Shown piece by piece: positions 52,387 through 60,249 of a stretch of 64,000 nucleotides of DNA. The stretch spans positions 8,308,001 to 8,372,000 of the forward strand of contig NZ_JARXYP010000002.1 of assembly GCF_029893805.1 (NCBI RefSeq), written 5' to 3'. Both the position numbers and the translations under genes were made by a program. The stretch comes from Streptomyces sp. SAI-135 (GTDB lineage Bacteria; Actinomycetota; Actinomycetes; Streptomycetales; Streptomycetaceae). Positions within the stretch are counted from its first letter, which is position 1. Each line of letters opens with the position of its first letter. The notes below the pieces were generated by a model. That model saw nothing but the letters and a program-made list of their open reading frames with translations, was not told the DNA's origin and searched no databases.

Positions 52387-52787
52387 TGGTTCTCTCCTCA
52401 AAACCCCGTGCGCAGGCGTCCCGTCGGTCCCGGGCGCCTCTCGCGTCACGTAGGAGGGGAGAGGGGTGTCTGTGGGTTGTCTGTGCACCGCCGCTGTCCG
52501 CGGGTGGGCGACGCGATCAAGCCACGGGGGTCACGGGGACTTCCTGGAGGCGGTCGAGGAGACCGGCAACTCCCTCACCGTCGCCTTCTTCGCACGAGGC
52601 CCACGGCGGGGAAGACCCGCGCATGCCCGACGCGCTGTTCGGGCCCGTGGACACCGGTGCCGCGACGCGTGCGACAACCCCTGAACGGGACAGTGCCCCG
52701 GCGTCGGGCGTGGGCATCGCGGCAGACCGGGGTTTCGAGACGGGGCAGCCGGTGCGCGGCGTGGTGAGGCCCGGGACGGACCGGGTG
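52387..52787. other. intergenic region with no resolved gene
   Basis: This gap contains the promoter of the large hydrolase. A short plus-strand piece, GDFLEAVEETGNSLTVAFF (about 52537-52593), has protein-like composition but no start, and its frame soon becomes low-complexity. It may be a relic of a lost gene. Nothing more is supported. Confidence 0.4.
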
Positions 52788-53201
52788 TCAGCTCCAGGCG
52801 CGGTAGGGCTCGTCGATCAGCTGGAAGACCGGCTCACCGCGGACCGGGTCCTTGGCCGTCGACATCCGCACCCGGTCACCGCTGTGGATCGCGGCCGGCG
52901 GGCCCATGACCCGGCCCCGTACGACGAATCCCTCGGCCAGCTCGATCAGCGACACATTGCGTGCGGCGGGGGTGTTGCGGTGGACCACCGTGGAGTGCCG
53001 GACCGTGCCCACGCCCTCGCTGCGCTCGGTACGCAGGTCGCCGCCCTGGCAGACCGGACACAGCAGCCGGTGGTACATCGCCGTGCCGCACCAGGTGCAG
53101 CGCTGGAAGAGGATCGCGTCCGTGGCCGGAGCGGCGGGCTCGAGTACGCCCGCCGCGGAACCGGCTGCCTGACGAGCAATGCTTCCTGAGGGGTGGTACA
53201 C
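52788..53201 (-). CDS. OB-fold protein with rubredoxin-like zinc ribbon (DUF35)
   Basis: A 137-residue protein: N-terminal zinc ribbon CTWCG...CPVCQ and C-terminal OB fold (VSLIELAEGFVVRGRVMG). Such proteins act beside thiolases or acyl-CoA enzymes as acyl-CoA binding partners. The start GTG at 53201 lies nine bases after AGGGAG; the TTG at 53210 is too close to it. It is downstream of the TetR gene in the same direction, with matching operators at both promoters. No thiolase gene is nearby. Confidence 0.8.
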   Translation of the reverse strand: MYHPSGSIARQAAGSAAGVLEPAAPATDAILFQRCTWCGTAMYHRLLCPVCQGGDLRTERSEGVGTVRHSTVVHRNTPAARNVSLIELAEGFVVRGRVMGPPAAIHSGDRVRMSTAKDPVRGEPVFQLIDEPYRAWS

Positions 53202-53300
53202 GCTGGTCAACTCCCTGCGCTCGGCCGGAATCCCACGTGCTCGGGTAACCGTGCACGGACGTGCGCGGCTCCCGTGCCGCCGTGCACACCGTCAGCGTAT

Positions 53301-53313
53301 GGCACTGAGTGTC
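53301..53313. promoter_or_regulatory. candidate TetR operator upstream of the OB-fold gene
   Basis: GGCACTGAGTGTC is a near-perfect palindrome (GGCACT-G-AGTGCC consensus) 100 bp upstream of the OB-fold gene. It resembles two copies upstream of the tetR gene. Confidence 0.55.
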
Positions 53314-53372
53314 AGCCGTAAAGGTACTGCGTACCCTCAACTTGCGCGGAACGACGGGGGTGGCCGAGGCGC

Positions 53373-54062
53373 TCAGTCCCCGTCGAGCGTGGACTCGATC
53401 TCCTGGACCACCCGCCACAGCGGCGCGCCGCGGCGGGAGACGATCACCACCACGTCCTCGGCCGGCTCCTCGGCGGCCGGCGCCCCCGCCGCCCCGAAGG
53501 CCGCCTGCACATAGCCGAGCGCGTGCTCCACGGCCTGCTCGGCGTCGCCCTGCCCGTCCGAGCGCAGCCAGGAGCGCAAAGCGTTGTTGTGGGCCGCGGC
53601 CACGGCGGCGGCGATCACGTCGGCCCGCAGCGTCCCGTCGTGGAGCCCCTTCAGACGCCCGCGCAGATACTCGGCGAAGGACCGCTCGTAGCGCCACACC
53701 ACGGACAGCTCGTAGGCGCGCAGACCCGGCACCTGCTTGGTGAGGCGGTAGCGCTGCACCGAGAAGGTCGGGTTCTCGGTGTACATGCGCAGGACCAGCC
53801 TGACCGCCTCGCAGACCCGCTCCAGCGGGTCGCACCCGGGGTCGCTCGCGTCCAGGAAGGCCGTCATGTCGGCCAGGCAGCGCTCGTGGTCCGGGAAGAC
53901 CACGTCCTCCTTGGAGGGGAAGTACCGGAAGAACGAGCGGCGTCCGACCCCGGCGAGCGCGACGATGTCGTCGACGGTGGTCTGCTCGTAACCCCGTTCC
54001 AGGAACAACTGGAAGGCTGCCGCGACCAGCGCGTCCCGCATGGCGGGCTTGGTGGAGCTCAT
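53373..54062 (-). CDS. TetR-family regulator
   Basis: A 229-residue regulator: helix-turn-helix in residues about 10-55 (LVAAAFQLFLERGYEQTTV, GVGRRSFFRYFPSKEDVV), then a helical ligand domain with long C-terminal tail. TACGTT lies seven bases before the start at 54062 (leaderless-type); the open frame to 54230 is rejected. Candidate operators lie at its own promoter (54095, 54118) and at the OB-fold gene (53301), so it likely controls both. An acyl-CoA or fatty acid ligand is a reasonable guess from the partner. Confidence 0.85.
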   Translation of the reverse strand: MSSTKPAMRDALVAAAFQLFLERGYEQTTVDDIVALAGVGRRSFFRYFPSKEDVVFPDHERCLADMTAFLDASDPGCDPLERVCEAVRLVLRMYTENPTFSVQRYRLTKQVPGLRAYELSVVWRYERSFAEYLRGRLKGLHDGTLRADVIAAAVAAAHNNALRSWLRSDGQGDAEQAVEHALGYVQAAFGAAGAPAAEEPAEDVVVIVSRRGAPLWRVVQEIESTLDGD

Positions 54063-54069
54063 GGTCGCG

Positions 54070-54075
54070 AACGTA
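54070..54075 (-). promoter_or_regulatory. -10 box for a leaderless start
   Basis: TACGTT (minus strand) lies seven bases before ATG 54062. Confidence 0.4.
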
Positions 54076-54094
54076 GCACCTGAACGCTCGGGAT

Positions 54095-54130
54095 GGCACT
54101 GGGTGCTGCGCCGAGAGGGAACTGAGTGCT
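54095..54130. promoter_or_regulatory. two candidate TetR operators
   Basis: GGCACTGGGTGCT (54095-54107) and GGAACTGAGTGCT (54118-54130), 23 bp apart, match the palindrome at 53301. They lie between the tetR gene and the divergent ATP-grasp gene, so both may be regulated. Confidence 0.55.
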
Positions 54131-54198
54131 CTTCCTCCGCGTTGTCGGGCGCCGGTTCCGCCGCATACGATCGGCGCCCGCCCGCCGAGGAGTCCCGC

Positions 54199-55032
54199 AT
54201 GTTCCGCCGCCCCGCCCTCCTGTACGTCACCGACCTCGCCTACCAGGCCCGCGGGCGCCGCTACTGCGACGAGGACATCCTCCTCACCGCGCGCCTCAGG
54301 GAGGACTTCGACCTGGCCCTGTGCCATCCCCGGGACGCCGCCGCGCTGGCGGACGGGTTCGACGCCGTCGTCGTCCGCAACAGCGGGCCGGTCCTGGCCC
54401 ACCAGGAGGCGTACGACGCGTTCCGCGAGCAGGCGCTGCGCAACGGCACGCGTGTGTACAACCCGCTGTCCGGCAAGGCCGACATGGCGGGCAAGCAGTA
54501 CCTGCTCGACCTCACCGCCGCGGGACACCCCGTCATCCCTACCGTCGACCGTGCCGAGGACCTGGACCGGCTGCCCACAACGGACCGGTACGTCGTCAAG
54601 CCCAGGCTCGGCGCCGACTCCATAGGCCTGCGGATCGTGTCCGCCGACGAGGTGCGCGCACACATCGACGGACAGGTCCTCGTCCAGCCGTGCGTCGACT
54701 TCGCCTACGAGGTGTCCTTCTACTTCGTCGATCACGACTTCCAGTACGCCCTGTACGCGCCGCACCCCGACCGTCGCTGGGCCCTGGAACCGTACCGGCC
54801 CACCCCGGAGGACCTGGAGTTCGCCCGGCGCTTCATCGAGTGGAACGCTCTCGGTCACGGCATCCAGCGCGTGGACGCCTGCCGGGCGCCCGGCGGCGGA
54901 CTCCTGCTGGTCGAACTCGAGGACCTCAACCCGTACCTGTCCCTGGACGCCCTGGACGACGGCGGCAGGGACGCGTTCGTCGCGGCCGTGAAGGCATCCC
55001 TGCACGGCTTCCTCGCCGCCGCTCCCCGCTGA
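54199..55032 (+). CDS. ATP-grasp-like protein, orphan
   Basis: A 277-residue protein with ATP-grasp features: LAGKQYLLDL-like start of the A subdomain (MAGKQYLLDLTAAGHPVIPT), RYVVKPRLGADSIGLRIV as the lysine strand with glycine loop, VLVQPCVDFAYEVSFYFV and LVELEDLNPYLSLD as the metal-binding Glu/Asn end. It resembles glutathione-synthase-like carboxylate-amine ligases. No peptide, amino acid or tail gene is adjacent, so substrate is unknown. The start ATG follows GAGGAG. It is divergent from the TetR gene and may be under its control. Confidence 0.72.
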   Translation: MFRRPALLYVTDLAYQARGRRYCDEDILLTARLREDFDLALCHPRDAAALADGFDAVVVRNSGPVLAHQEAYDAFREQALRNGTRVYNPLSGKADMAGKQYLLDLTAAGHPVIPTVDRAEDLDRLPTTDRYVVKPRLGADSIGLRIVSADEVRAHIDGQVLVQPCVDFAYEVSFYFVDHDFQYALYAPHPDRRWALEPYRPTPEDLEFARRFIEWNALGHGIQRVDACRAPGGGLLLVELEDLNPYLSLDALDDGGRDAFVAAVKASLHGFLAAAPR

Positions 55033-55035
55033 GCG

Positions 55036-55080
55036 GCGGGCCCGGGCAACGCAGCGGACGAGCTGAACTCCCGGGCCCGC
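55036..55080 (+). terminator. hairpin terminator after the ATP-grasp gene
   Basis: A perfect 11-bp stem, GCGGGCCCGGG / CCCGGGCCCGC, separated by 23 bases. The long loop makes it weaker than the others here. Confidence 0.45.
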
Positions 55081-55144
55081 GGCGCCGTATCACTCCCCGG
55101 GGGACGGTCCACACCCCGTGTGTGCGGGACGGAAGGAGACCAGG

Positions 55145-55816
55145 ATGCCGACACCGTCCGACCGGGAGGTGCCGCCGAGCGTGCCGCCCATCGAACCCGT
55201 CCGGGTGCTGCGGCCTCGCCGCACCGACGCGCTCGCGGAGCTGATGAAGGACATGCCGCCCCGGGCGGCCGTCGGATACGAGTCCTTCGCCCTGTCCGGC
55301 CCGCCGTCCGGGACCGAGGACGCGACCCAGGAACTGCCGCCGGTCCGCGACGGCCGCGAACGCACCCGGCGTCCCCGGGACATCCCGCGCGGGCGGGTGC
55401 CGGGACTGCGCCGCACGGCCGTCCCGGGGGCCGTGACGGCTGCCGCGGTGATCGGTTTCGGCTGCGCGCTCCTGCTCGTCGAACGCGGCGAGCACTCCGC
55501 CGCGGCGGCCGACCCGCAGCCGACCGCCACCGCGCCCGCGACCCCCACACCCACCCCGACGGCCTCCGGCGCCACCGACCCCGACGGTCCCGGCACCCTC
55601 CGCCAGGGCGACAGCGGCCCCGACGTGACCGACCTGCAGGAACGCCTGCGCCGCATCCCGAACGTCTACGACAACGGCTCCACCGACGGCACCTACGACC
55701 CGACCCTGACCGCCGCCGTGGCCCGCTTCCAGCTCTGGTACGGCATCCGCGGCGACGAGGACGGCGTGTACGGCGACGACACACGGCGGGACCTGGAGTC
55801 CCGCACCGGCGGCTGA
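55145..55816 (+). CDS. membrane protein with peptidoglycan-binding domain
   Basis: A 223-residue protein. The N-terminal 90 residues are cytoplasmic and Arg/Pro-rich, then one membrane helix (PGAVTAAAVIGFGCALLLVE), a Pro/Thr linker (ATAPATPTPTPTASG) and a C-terminal PG_binding_1 domain (RQGDSGPDVTDLQERLRRI ... GTYDPTLTAAVARFQLWYGI). It should reach the cell wall from the membrane. The start ATG has GGAAGGAG. It is followed 17 bp downstream by the flavin reductase gene. Confidence 0.82.
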   Translation: MPTPSDREVPPSVPPIEPVRVLRPRRTDALAELMKDMPPRAAVGYESFALSGPPSGTEDATQELPPVRDGRERTRRPRDIPRGRVPGLRRTAVPGAVTAAAVIGFGCALLLVERGEHSAAAADPQPTATAPATPTPTPTASGATDPDGPGTLRQGDSGPDVTDLQERLRRIPNVYDNGSTDGTYDPTLTAAVARFQLWYGIRGDEDGVYGDDTRRDLESRTGG

Positions 55817-55833
55817 TCGAGGAGGATGGCGGC

Positions 55834-56316
55834 ATGGACGTGTTCATCGACCGCCTCGACCCCGACATGTGCGTCGTGACCGCCGCAGCGGACGGCGAAC
55901 GCGCCGGCTGTCTCGTCGGATTCGCCTCGCAGTGCTCGATGGAGCCCGTGCGGTACGTGGTGTGGCTGTCGAAGGCCAACCGCACCTACCGGGTGGCCCG
56001 CACCGCGAGCCGCCTCGCCGTTCATCTGCTCACCCGCGAACAGCGGGCCCTGGCCGAGCTGTTCGGCGGCCGGACGGGGGACCGCACGGACAAGTTCGCC
56101 CGGGTCCGCTGGCGGGAGGAGGCGGGCGGGGCCGTCGTGCTGGAGGAGGCGGCGGCCTGGTTCGTCGGCACGGTCGTGCGGCGTGTCGAGGGGGGTGACC
56201 ACGTCGGGTTCGTCCTGGAACCGCAGACGTGGGGCGGGCGCGAGGACACCGGGGGCGCGAGGCTGCTGCGGCTGTCCGACGCGACTTCCATCTCGCCCGG
56301 CCACCCGGCCGGCTGA
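55834..56316 (+). CDS. flavin reductase-like protein
   Basis: A 160-residue flavin reductase (split barrel) family protein: MCVVTAAADGERAGCLVGF near the N-terminus, the Cys-Ser motif FASQCSMEPVRYVVWLSKAN, then AVHLLTREQRALAELFGG. It may bind FMN and supply reduced flavin, or be a stand-alone reductase. The start ATG has GAGGA. Its stop lies in a hairpin shared with the convergent phosphatase gene. Confidence 0.78.
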   Translation: MDVFIDRLDPDMCVVTAAADGERAGCLVGFASQCSMEPVRYVVWLSKANRTYRVARTASRLAVHLLTREQRALAELFGGRTGDRTDKFARVRWREEAGGAVVLEEAAAWFVGTVVRRVEGGDHVGFVLEPQTWGGREDTGGARLLRLSDATSISPGHPAG

Positions 56317-56351
56317 GCCCGGCCGGACGCACCGCGCGGGTGCCGGCGGGC

Positions 56352-58799
56352 TCACTCCGGGCCGGACGGCACCCGGATGTCCACGACGCAGACGTCGTCG
56401 CGCCGGTCGCCCTGAAGCACCGAGCCCAGCAGCGGGGCCAGGGAGCCGGGCTCGTCCGTGTGGTGGGCCGCGACGGCCGCGGCGAGCCGGTCCAGACCGT
56501 GGTCGATGCCCTCCGAGGGCCTCTCGACCAGTCCGTCGGTGTAGAGCAGGACGCGGTCACCCGGCTCCAGGAGACAGCGCGCCTCCTGGAAGTCCGGATC
56601 GGAGCTCGCCCCCAGCAGTATGCCGAGCGGGCGGTCCAGGTAGCGCACCTCCCCGCCGCGCACGAGCAGCGGCGGCGGATGGCCGGCCTGCGCCCACACC
56701 AGGCAGTGCTCGCCGGGGTCGTAGCGGGCCAGGACCATGGTGGCGGTGCCATGGGAGTCGCGCGAGTGCAGCAGCAGGGTGTTGAGACGGGCGAGCGCAC
56801 CGGTCAGCGACGAGCCCGTGATGACCATGCCCTTGGCCGTGAAGCGCAGTTGGGCCATGGTGGCCACGGCGTCGATGCCGTGCCCGGCGACGTCACCGAC
56901 CACGAACAGGGCGTCGCCGTCGGGCAGTTCTATGGCGCTGAACCAGTCCCCGCCGACATGGATCCCCGACTGGGCGGGCAGGTAGGCCACTTCGACGCGC
57001 AGTCCGGCGAGGCGGACCGGCCGGGTGGGCAGGGGCAGCAGCGCGTGCTGGAGACGGGCGGCCAGGGCTCGCTCGGCGTGCAGTACGCCGTGCTGGGTCT
57101 CGATCGCCTGCTCACTCTTGACGAGGGCCAGTTCGGCGCTGCGCTGTGCAGTGAGGTCCTGCACGAAGCCGTGCACCTCGACGGGTTCGCCCTCGGTGTC
57201 CGTCACGACCTCGGCGACCATCCGCAGATGGCGGACCTCGTCACCGGCCCGGATCCGGAACGGGACGTCGAACTGGAGCCCGGAGCGCACGAGTTCCCGC
57301 ACGGCGTCGGCGAGTACCGGTACGTCCTCGGGCAGCGCGAGCCGCGGCAGGTCGGCCAGGGGGACCGGTCCGAGCGCAGGGTCCCGGTTCATGACGAGGA
57401 AGGTCTGGGAGGACCAACTGCCCTCGCCGGTGACCAGGTTCCAGTTCGCCCAGCCCAGGTTCCCCAGCCGCTGCACGTCCGCCAGCCGCTGTTCCTGACG
57501 GTCGGAGGAGGCGTGGCGGACCCAGGTGACGACCAGGGCGCCACCGAGGCGGGCCGCGCGCACGGCGTACGTGGACAGTTCGGCGGAGCCGTCCACGACC
57601 TCCTGACAGGCGAAGGGCTCGCCCTCGAACGGTTCGCCGGTGGTCAGCGTGCGCAGACAGCCGTGCCACACCGCCTCGTCCGCCATGCTCGGGAAGCACT
57701 CCAGGATCCGTCGGCCGAGCAGCTGCCTGCCGGTGCGGCCCACGACGTCGACCGCCTCCTCGGTGGCGGCGTCGATGCGGTAGTCCACGAGCTCTCCCGA
57801 GGGGCCGCGCAGCGGGGTGAGCAGCATGGCCGAGCCCGGCAGTGAGTCGAACACGGGCTGGGCGGTGGCGGCCGGGGCGGTGTCACTGTGCTCGGGTCGG
57901 GTGCCGAAGGAGCGCAGCCAGCCGGCGCAGAGCCGGACGACGGCCTGCAACAGGTGCCGGGTCCGGGGCGGGAACGGCCCGCCGCGGGTACGCAGGATCC
58001 CGAGGCAGACCTCGGCCCCGTCGCCGGCCGGCACCGGCAGCCAGGCGCGGGACAGCCAGCGCTCGGGCGGGTCCCCGATGAGCAGGTGCCGCTCCCGGTC
58101 CGTCGCGAAGTCCTCCAGCCAGCGCGGCTCCCGTGCCCGCAGCGCCTCGAGCGCGGCGATGCCGTTCAGCGGGGGAACCCGCGCCCACTGGGAGGCCAGG
58201 ATGGGGTCGATGCCCGCGTGGCCGATCAGTTCGAGCCCTCCGGCCGGCAGGGACCGGAAGAGCAGGAGGGCGTCGGCGTCGACGTCCGCAGTGAGCTCCT
58301 CCAGGAGACAGCCGGCCAGGTCCTGGGGGGTGGCCGCATGGACGAGGGCCTTGCCGAGGCGGGCGAGGACGCTGAAGCCGTCGTCGGGATCGCAGCCTTC
58401 CCGCAGGGCGGAGTCGTCGGTGGCGGGTGGGGCGGACCGCGGGCCGGCCGGGCCGGGGATGGCGGACAGCGGGGCGTCGTCACCGGCGGGGGACTCGGTG
58501 GTGGTGCCGAGCGGGGGCAGGGAGCCGAGGGTGAGCCAGCACTCCTCCAGCAGTGTGCGCCGGCCGGCCCTGGCACGCTGGAGCAGGTCCTCGCCGGCCG
58601 CGTCCGGTGTGCACCCGGTCAGAGCCATGATCGCGCCCTTGGCGCGCTCCAGTACCGCGGAAGTGGCGGCCTGGTCCCGCAACCGGTCCATTTCCGCACG
58701 TTGTCGGGCCACGACCTTGGCCAGCGCGGCCATGTCGGGCGTGGTGCCGGCGTGCGTGGGGCCGGTCGACTCGCTCGTCACGGGTTGAGCATGGCACAT
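56352..58799 (-). CDS. ANTAR-GAF-PAS-PAS-PP2C phosphatase
   Basis: An 815-residue regulator. The N-terminus (about 20-90) resembles an ANTAR RNA-binding domain (VVARQRAEMDRL, AVLERAKGAIMALTGCTPDA). Then a GAF domain (about 140-310), two PAS domains (about 320-430 and 450-560) and a C-terminal PP2C/SpoIIE domain (about 580-810: GGDWFSAIELPDG, GDVAGHGIDA, AGHPPPLLV, YTDGLVERP, RRDDVCVVDI). The pairing of ANTAR and PP2C suggests combined control of transcript termination and partner switching. Third PP2C of this window. The start may be GTG 58781 instead of ATG 58799. Confidence 0.84.
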   Translation of the reverse strand: MCHAQPVTSESTGPTHAGTTPDMAALAKVVARQRAEMDRLRDQAATSAVLERAKGAIMALTGCTPDAAGEDLLQRARAGRRTLLEECWLTLGSLPPLGTTTESPAGDDAPLSAIPGPAGPRSAPPATDDSALREGCDPDDGFSVLARLGKALVHAATPQDLAGCLLEELTADVDADALLLFRSLPAGGLELIGHAGIDPILASQWARVPPLNGIAALEALRAREPRWLEDFATDRERHLLIGDPPERWLSRAWLPVPAGDGAEVCLGILRTRGGPFPPRTRHLLQAVVRLCAGWLRSFGTRPEHSDTAPAATAQPVFDSLPGSAMLLTPLRGPSGELVDYRIDAATEEAVDVVGRTGRQLLGRRILECFPSMADEAVWHGCLRTLTTGEPFEGEPFACQEVVDGSAELSTYAVRAARLGGALVVTWVRHASSDRQEQRLADVQRLGNLGWANWNLVTGEGSWSSQTFLVMNRDPALGPVPLADLPRLALPEDVPVLADAVRELVRSGLQFDVPFRIRAGDEVRHLRMVAEVVTDTEGEPVEVHGFVQDLTAQRSAELALVKSEQAIETQHGVLHAERALAARLQHALLPLPTRPVRLAGLRVEVAYLPAQSGIHVGGDWFSAIELPDGDALFVVGDVAGHGIDAVATMAQLRFTAKGMVITGSSLTGALARLNTLLLHSRDSHGTATMVLARYDPGEHCLVWAQAGHPPPLLVRGGEVRYLDRPLGILLGASSDPDFQEARCLLEPGDRVLLYTDGLVERPSEGIDHGLDRLAAAVAAHHTDEPGSLAPLLGSVLQGDRRDDVCVVDIRVPSGPE

Positions 58800-58896
58800 G
58801 CGTCACGGGTCGATCGCGCCGATGCGAACGCGCATCCCACACACCGGTGACCGTCCCGGTTGACGAAAGCGGCCGGGCTCCCCGTTCCGGGCCGGG

Positions 58897-59463
58897 TCAG
58901 TGGTCGGGCGGCGGGTAGAGCCACCTGCGCAGCACCCGACTCAGCAGCGGCATCACGAGGTAGGTGAGCACCGGCAGCAGGAGCACGGGGAAGACGGCGG
59001 CCCGCAGCGGCAGGGGCCAGGCGGCGGTGCGGGGCGACACCAGCCACTGGATGAGCAGCGTGAACGGGAAGGCGCCGAGAAACGTGGTGAGCACCATCTT
59101 CCAGCGGACCGGGGGCCGCACGGTGGTGCCCGGCAGGCTGAACCAGGTCTCGAGGCCGGTCGTCGACTGCCGTTCACTGCCGAGTTCCGTGGCGATGTCG
59201 TGGACCCGCGCGTGCCAGTCCGCCCGTTCGTCCGACTCCAGCCACGCGCTGAGCCGGTGCGCGTCGGACCAGCGGAGCACGGCGTGGAAGCGGTGACCGT
59301 CCTCGGGACGCAGCCAGGAGACGCCCTCGTTGCCCGGGAACCGTCTGGCACAACGGGTGATCCCGTGCGTCCAGCGCTCGAACTCGCGCTCCCGGCCGGG
59401 GCGCACCTCCCAGGTGAGGACCGTGGTGACCGGATCGCCTCGTCGTACGTCGGTGGTGCTCAT
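58897..59463 (-). CDS. ABM-domain protein with C-terminal membrane segments
   Basis: A 188-residue protein. The N-terminal antibiotic biosynthesis monooxygenase-like domain (about 8-100: TTVLTWEVRPGREREFERW, FHAVLRWSDAHRLSAWLES) is followed by two membrane helices (LGAFPFTLLIQWLV and AVFPVLLLPVLTYLVMPLL). ABM domains with this tail are common in actinobacteria; function unknown. The start at 59463 is MSTTDVRRG; the earlier ATG at 59481 is possible. Confidence 0.78.
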   Translation of the reverse strand: MSTTDVRRGDPVTTVLTWEVRPGREREFERWTHGITRCARRFPGNEGVSWLRPEDGHRFHAVLRWSDAHRLSAWLESDERADWHARVHDIATELGSERQSTTGLETWFSLPGTTVRPPVRWKMVLTTFLGAFPFTLLIQWLVSPRTAAWPLPLRAAVFPVLLLPVLTYLVMPLLSRVLRRWLYPPPDH

Positions 59464-59512
59464 GCTCACCACGGGTTTCACGTACGGCGTGGGTCATGCC
59501 CCGCGGGCGGGT

Positions 59513-59899
59513 TCAGCGCCCGTGGTGGTGGTCGACCAGGGCCCGGGTGACCGCGCGGATGCTGCGGGCGATGTGCTGGAGCTGGAGCACCTCGGCCGCG
59601 TACAGCTTGATCGTGTGCTCGATGACCGACTCCGGCAGCCCGAGCGAGGGCAGGTCCGCGCGGGCGGTCTGGAGCGCGGTGCGGGCGACCCGGATCTCGT
59701 GCTGGACCTGGATCTGCGCGTGCCGGGCGAGGAGCACGGTGTGCCGCGTCAGGGCCGGATAACTGGCGTACCGCGCCGGCACCAGCTCGCGCAGCCACTT
59801 GGCGGCCGAGCGCTCCCAGTCGTAGCTGCCGGGCGTCTTGACCTGGCAGGGCCAGTCCGGGCCGGGACGGGTGGTGGTCCGCGTGGTCGTCAGGGGCAT
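59513..59899 (-). CDS. conserved hypothetical protein
   Basis: A 128-residue protein, helical in its C-terminal half (TVLLARHAQIQVQHEIRVAR, VIEHTIKLYAAEVLQLQHIA) and ending in HHHGR. No known domain. GGAAG lies upstream of the ATG. A possible promoter with a palindrome is about 250 bp upstream. Confidence 0.65.
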   Translation of the reverse strand: MPLTTTRTTTRPGPDWPCQVKTPGSYDWERSAAKWLRELVPARYASYPALTRHTVLLARHAQIQVQHEIRVARTALQTARADLPSLGLPESVIEHTIKLYAAEVLQLQHIARSIRAVTRALVDHHHGR

Positions 59900-60146
59900 G
59901 GTGATCGCTTCCGGGTGTGCGGCGTCGTGCGGGTGGTCCGACGGTTTGGGCGGCCCCGGCCTAGGGGATGACCGGGGCCGCCATGGGCTCGCGTGCAGGC
60001 GAGGCCCTACCGAACACCCCGGGCGCCGACGCGGGTAGGTGACGACGGCTCGGGATGTCCGTGAAGGAGCCCTCTCGGGCGGGTGGGGGTGGGGACGGGG
60101 ACAGGGGTGCGGACGGTCCCGGAGGTCCCGGGGGTGATCCGTGAGC

Positions 60147-60194
60147 AGTATTTATATATGCCGTCCGCTTGGCAAGACGTATGAAAACATTCAT
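60147..60194 (-). promoter_or_regulatory. AT-rich promoter with palindromic operator, no obvious target gene
   Basis: ATGAA-AACA-TTCAT (60181-60194) is a perfect palindrome. Beside it on the minus strand TTGCCA (60175-60170) could be a -35, with TAAATA or AATACT (about 60154-60147) as a -10 in an AT-rich patch. The only gene in this direction begins 250 bp away at 59899. The palindrome resembles MurR/RpiR-type operators and lies beside such a regulator gene. The regulator's own terminator separates them. A target gene may have been lost. Confidence 0.45.
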
Positions 60195-60213
60195 GCTCGA
60201 TTTATTACGGCTG

Positions 60214-60240
60214 CCCCGGTCTGAAGGTGTTTGACCGGGG
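60214..60240 (-). terminator. hairpin terminator after the RpiR-type regulator
   Basis: A perfect 8-bp stem, CCCCGGTC / GACCGGGG, with an 11-base loop lies 10 bp after the regulator stop. Confidence 0.6.
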
Positions 60241-60249
60241 TGGGTGCGG

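Noticed and set aside
52466..52684. 72-codon plus-strand frame after the large hydrolase
   Set aside because: Only a short piece has protein-like composition, with no ribosome binding site or conserved domain.
59961..60194. 77-codon minus-strand frame starting in the ATGAAAACATTCAT palindrome
   Set aside because: Its start lies upstream of the predicted promoter and the rest is a Pro-rich chance frame.
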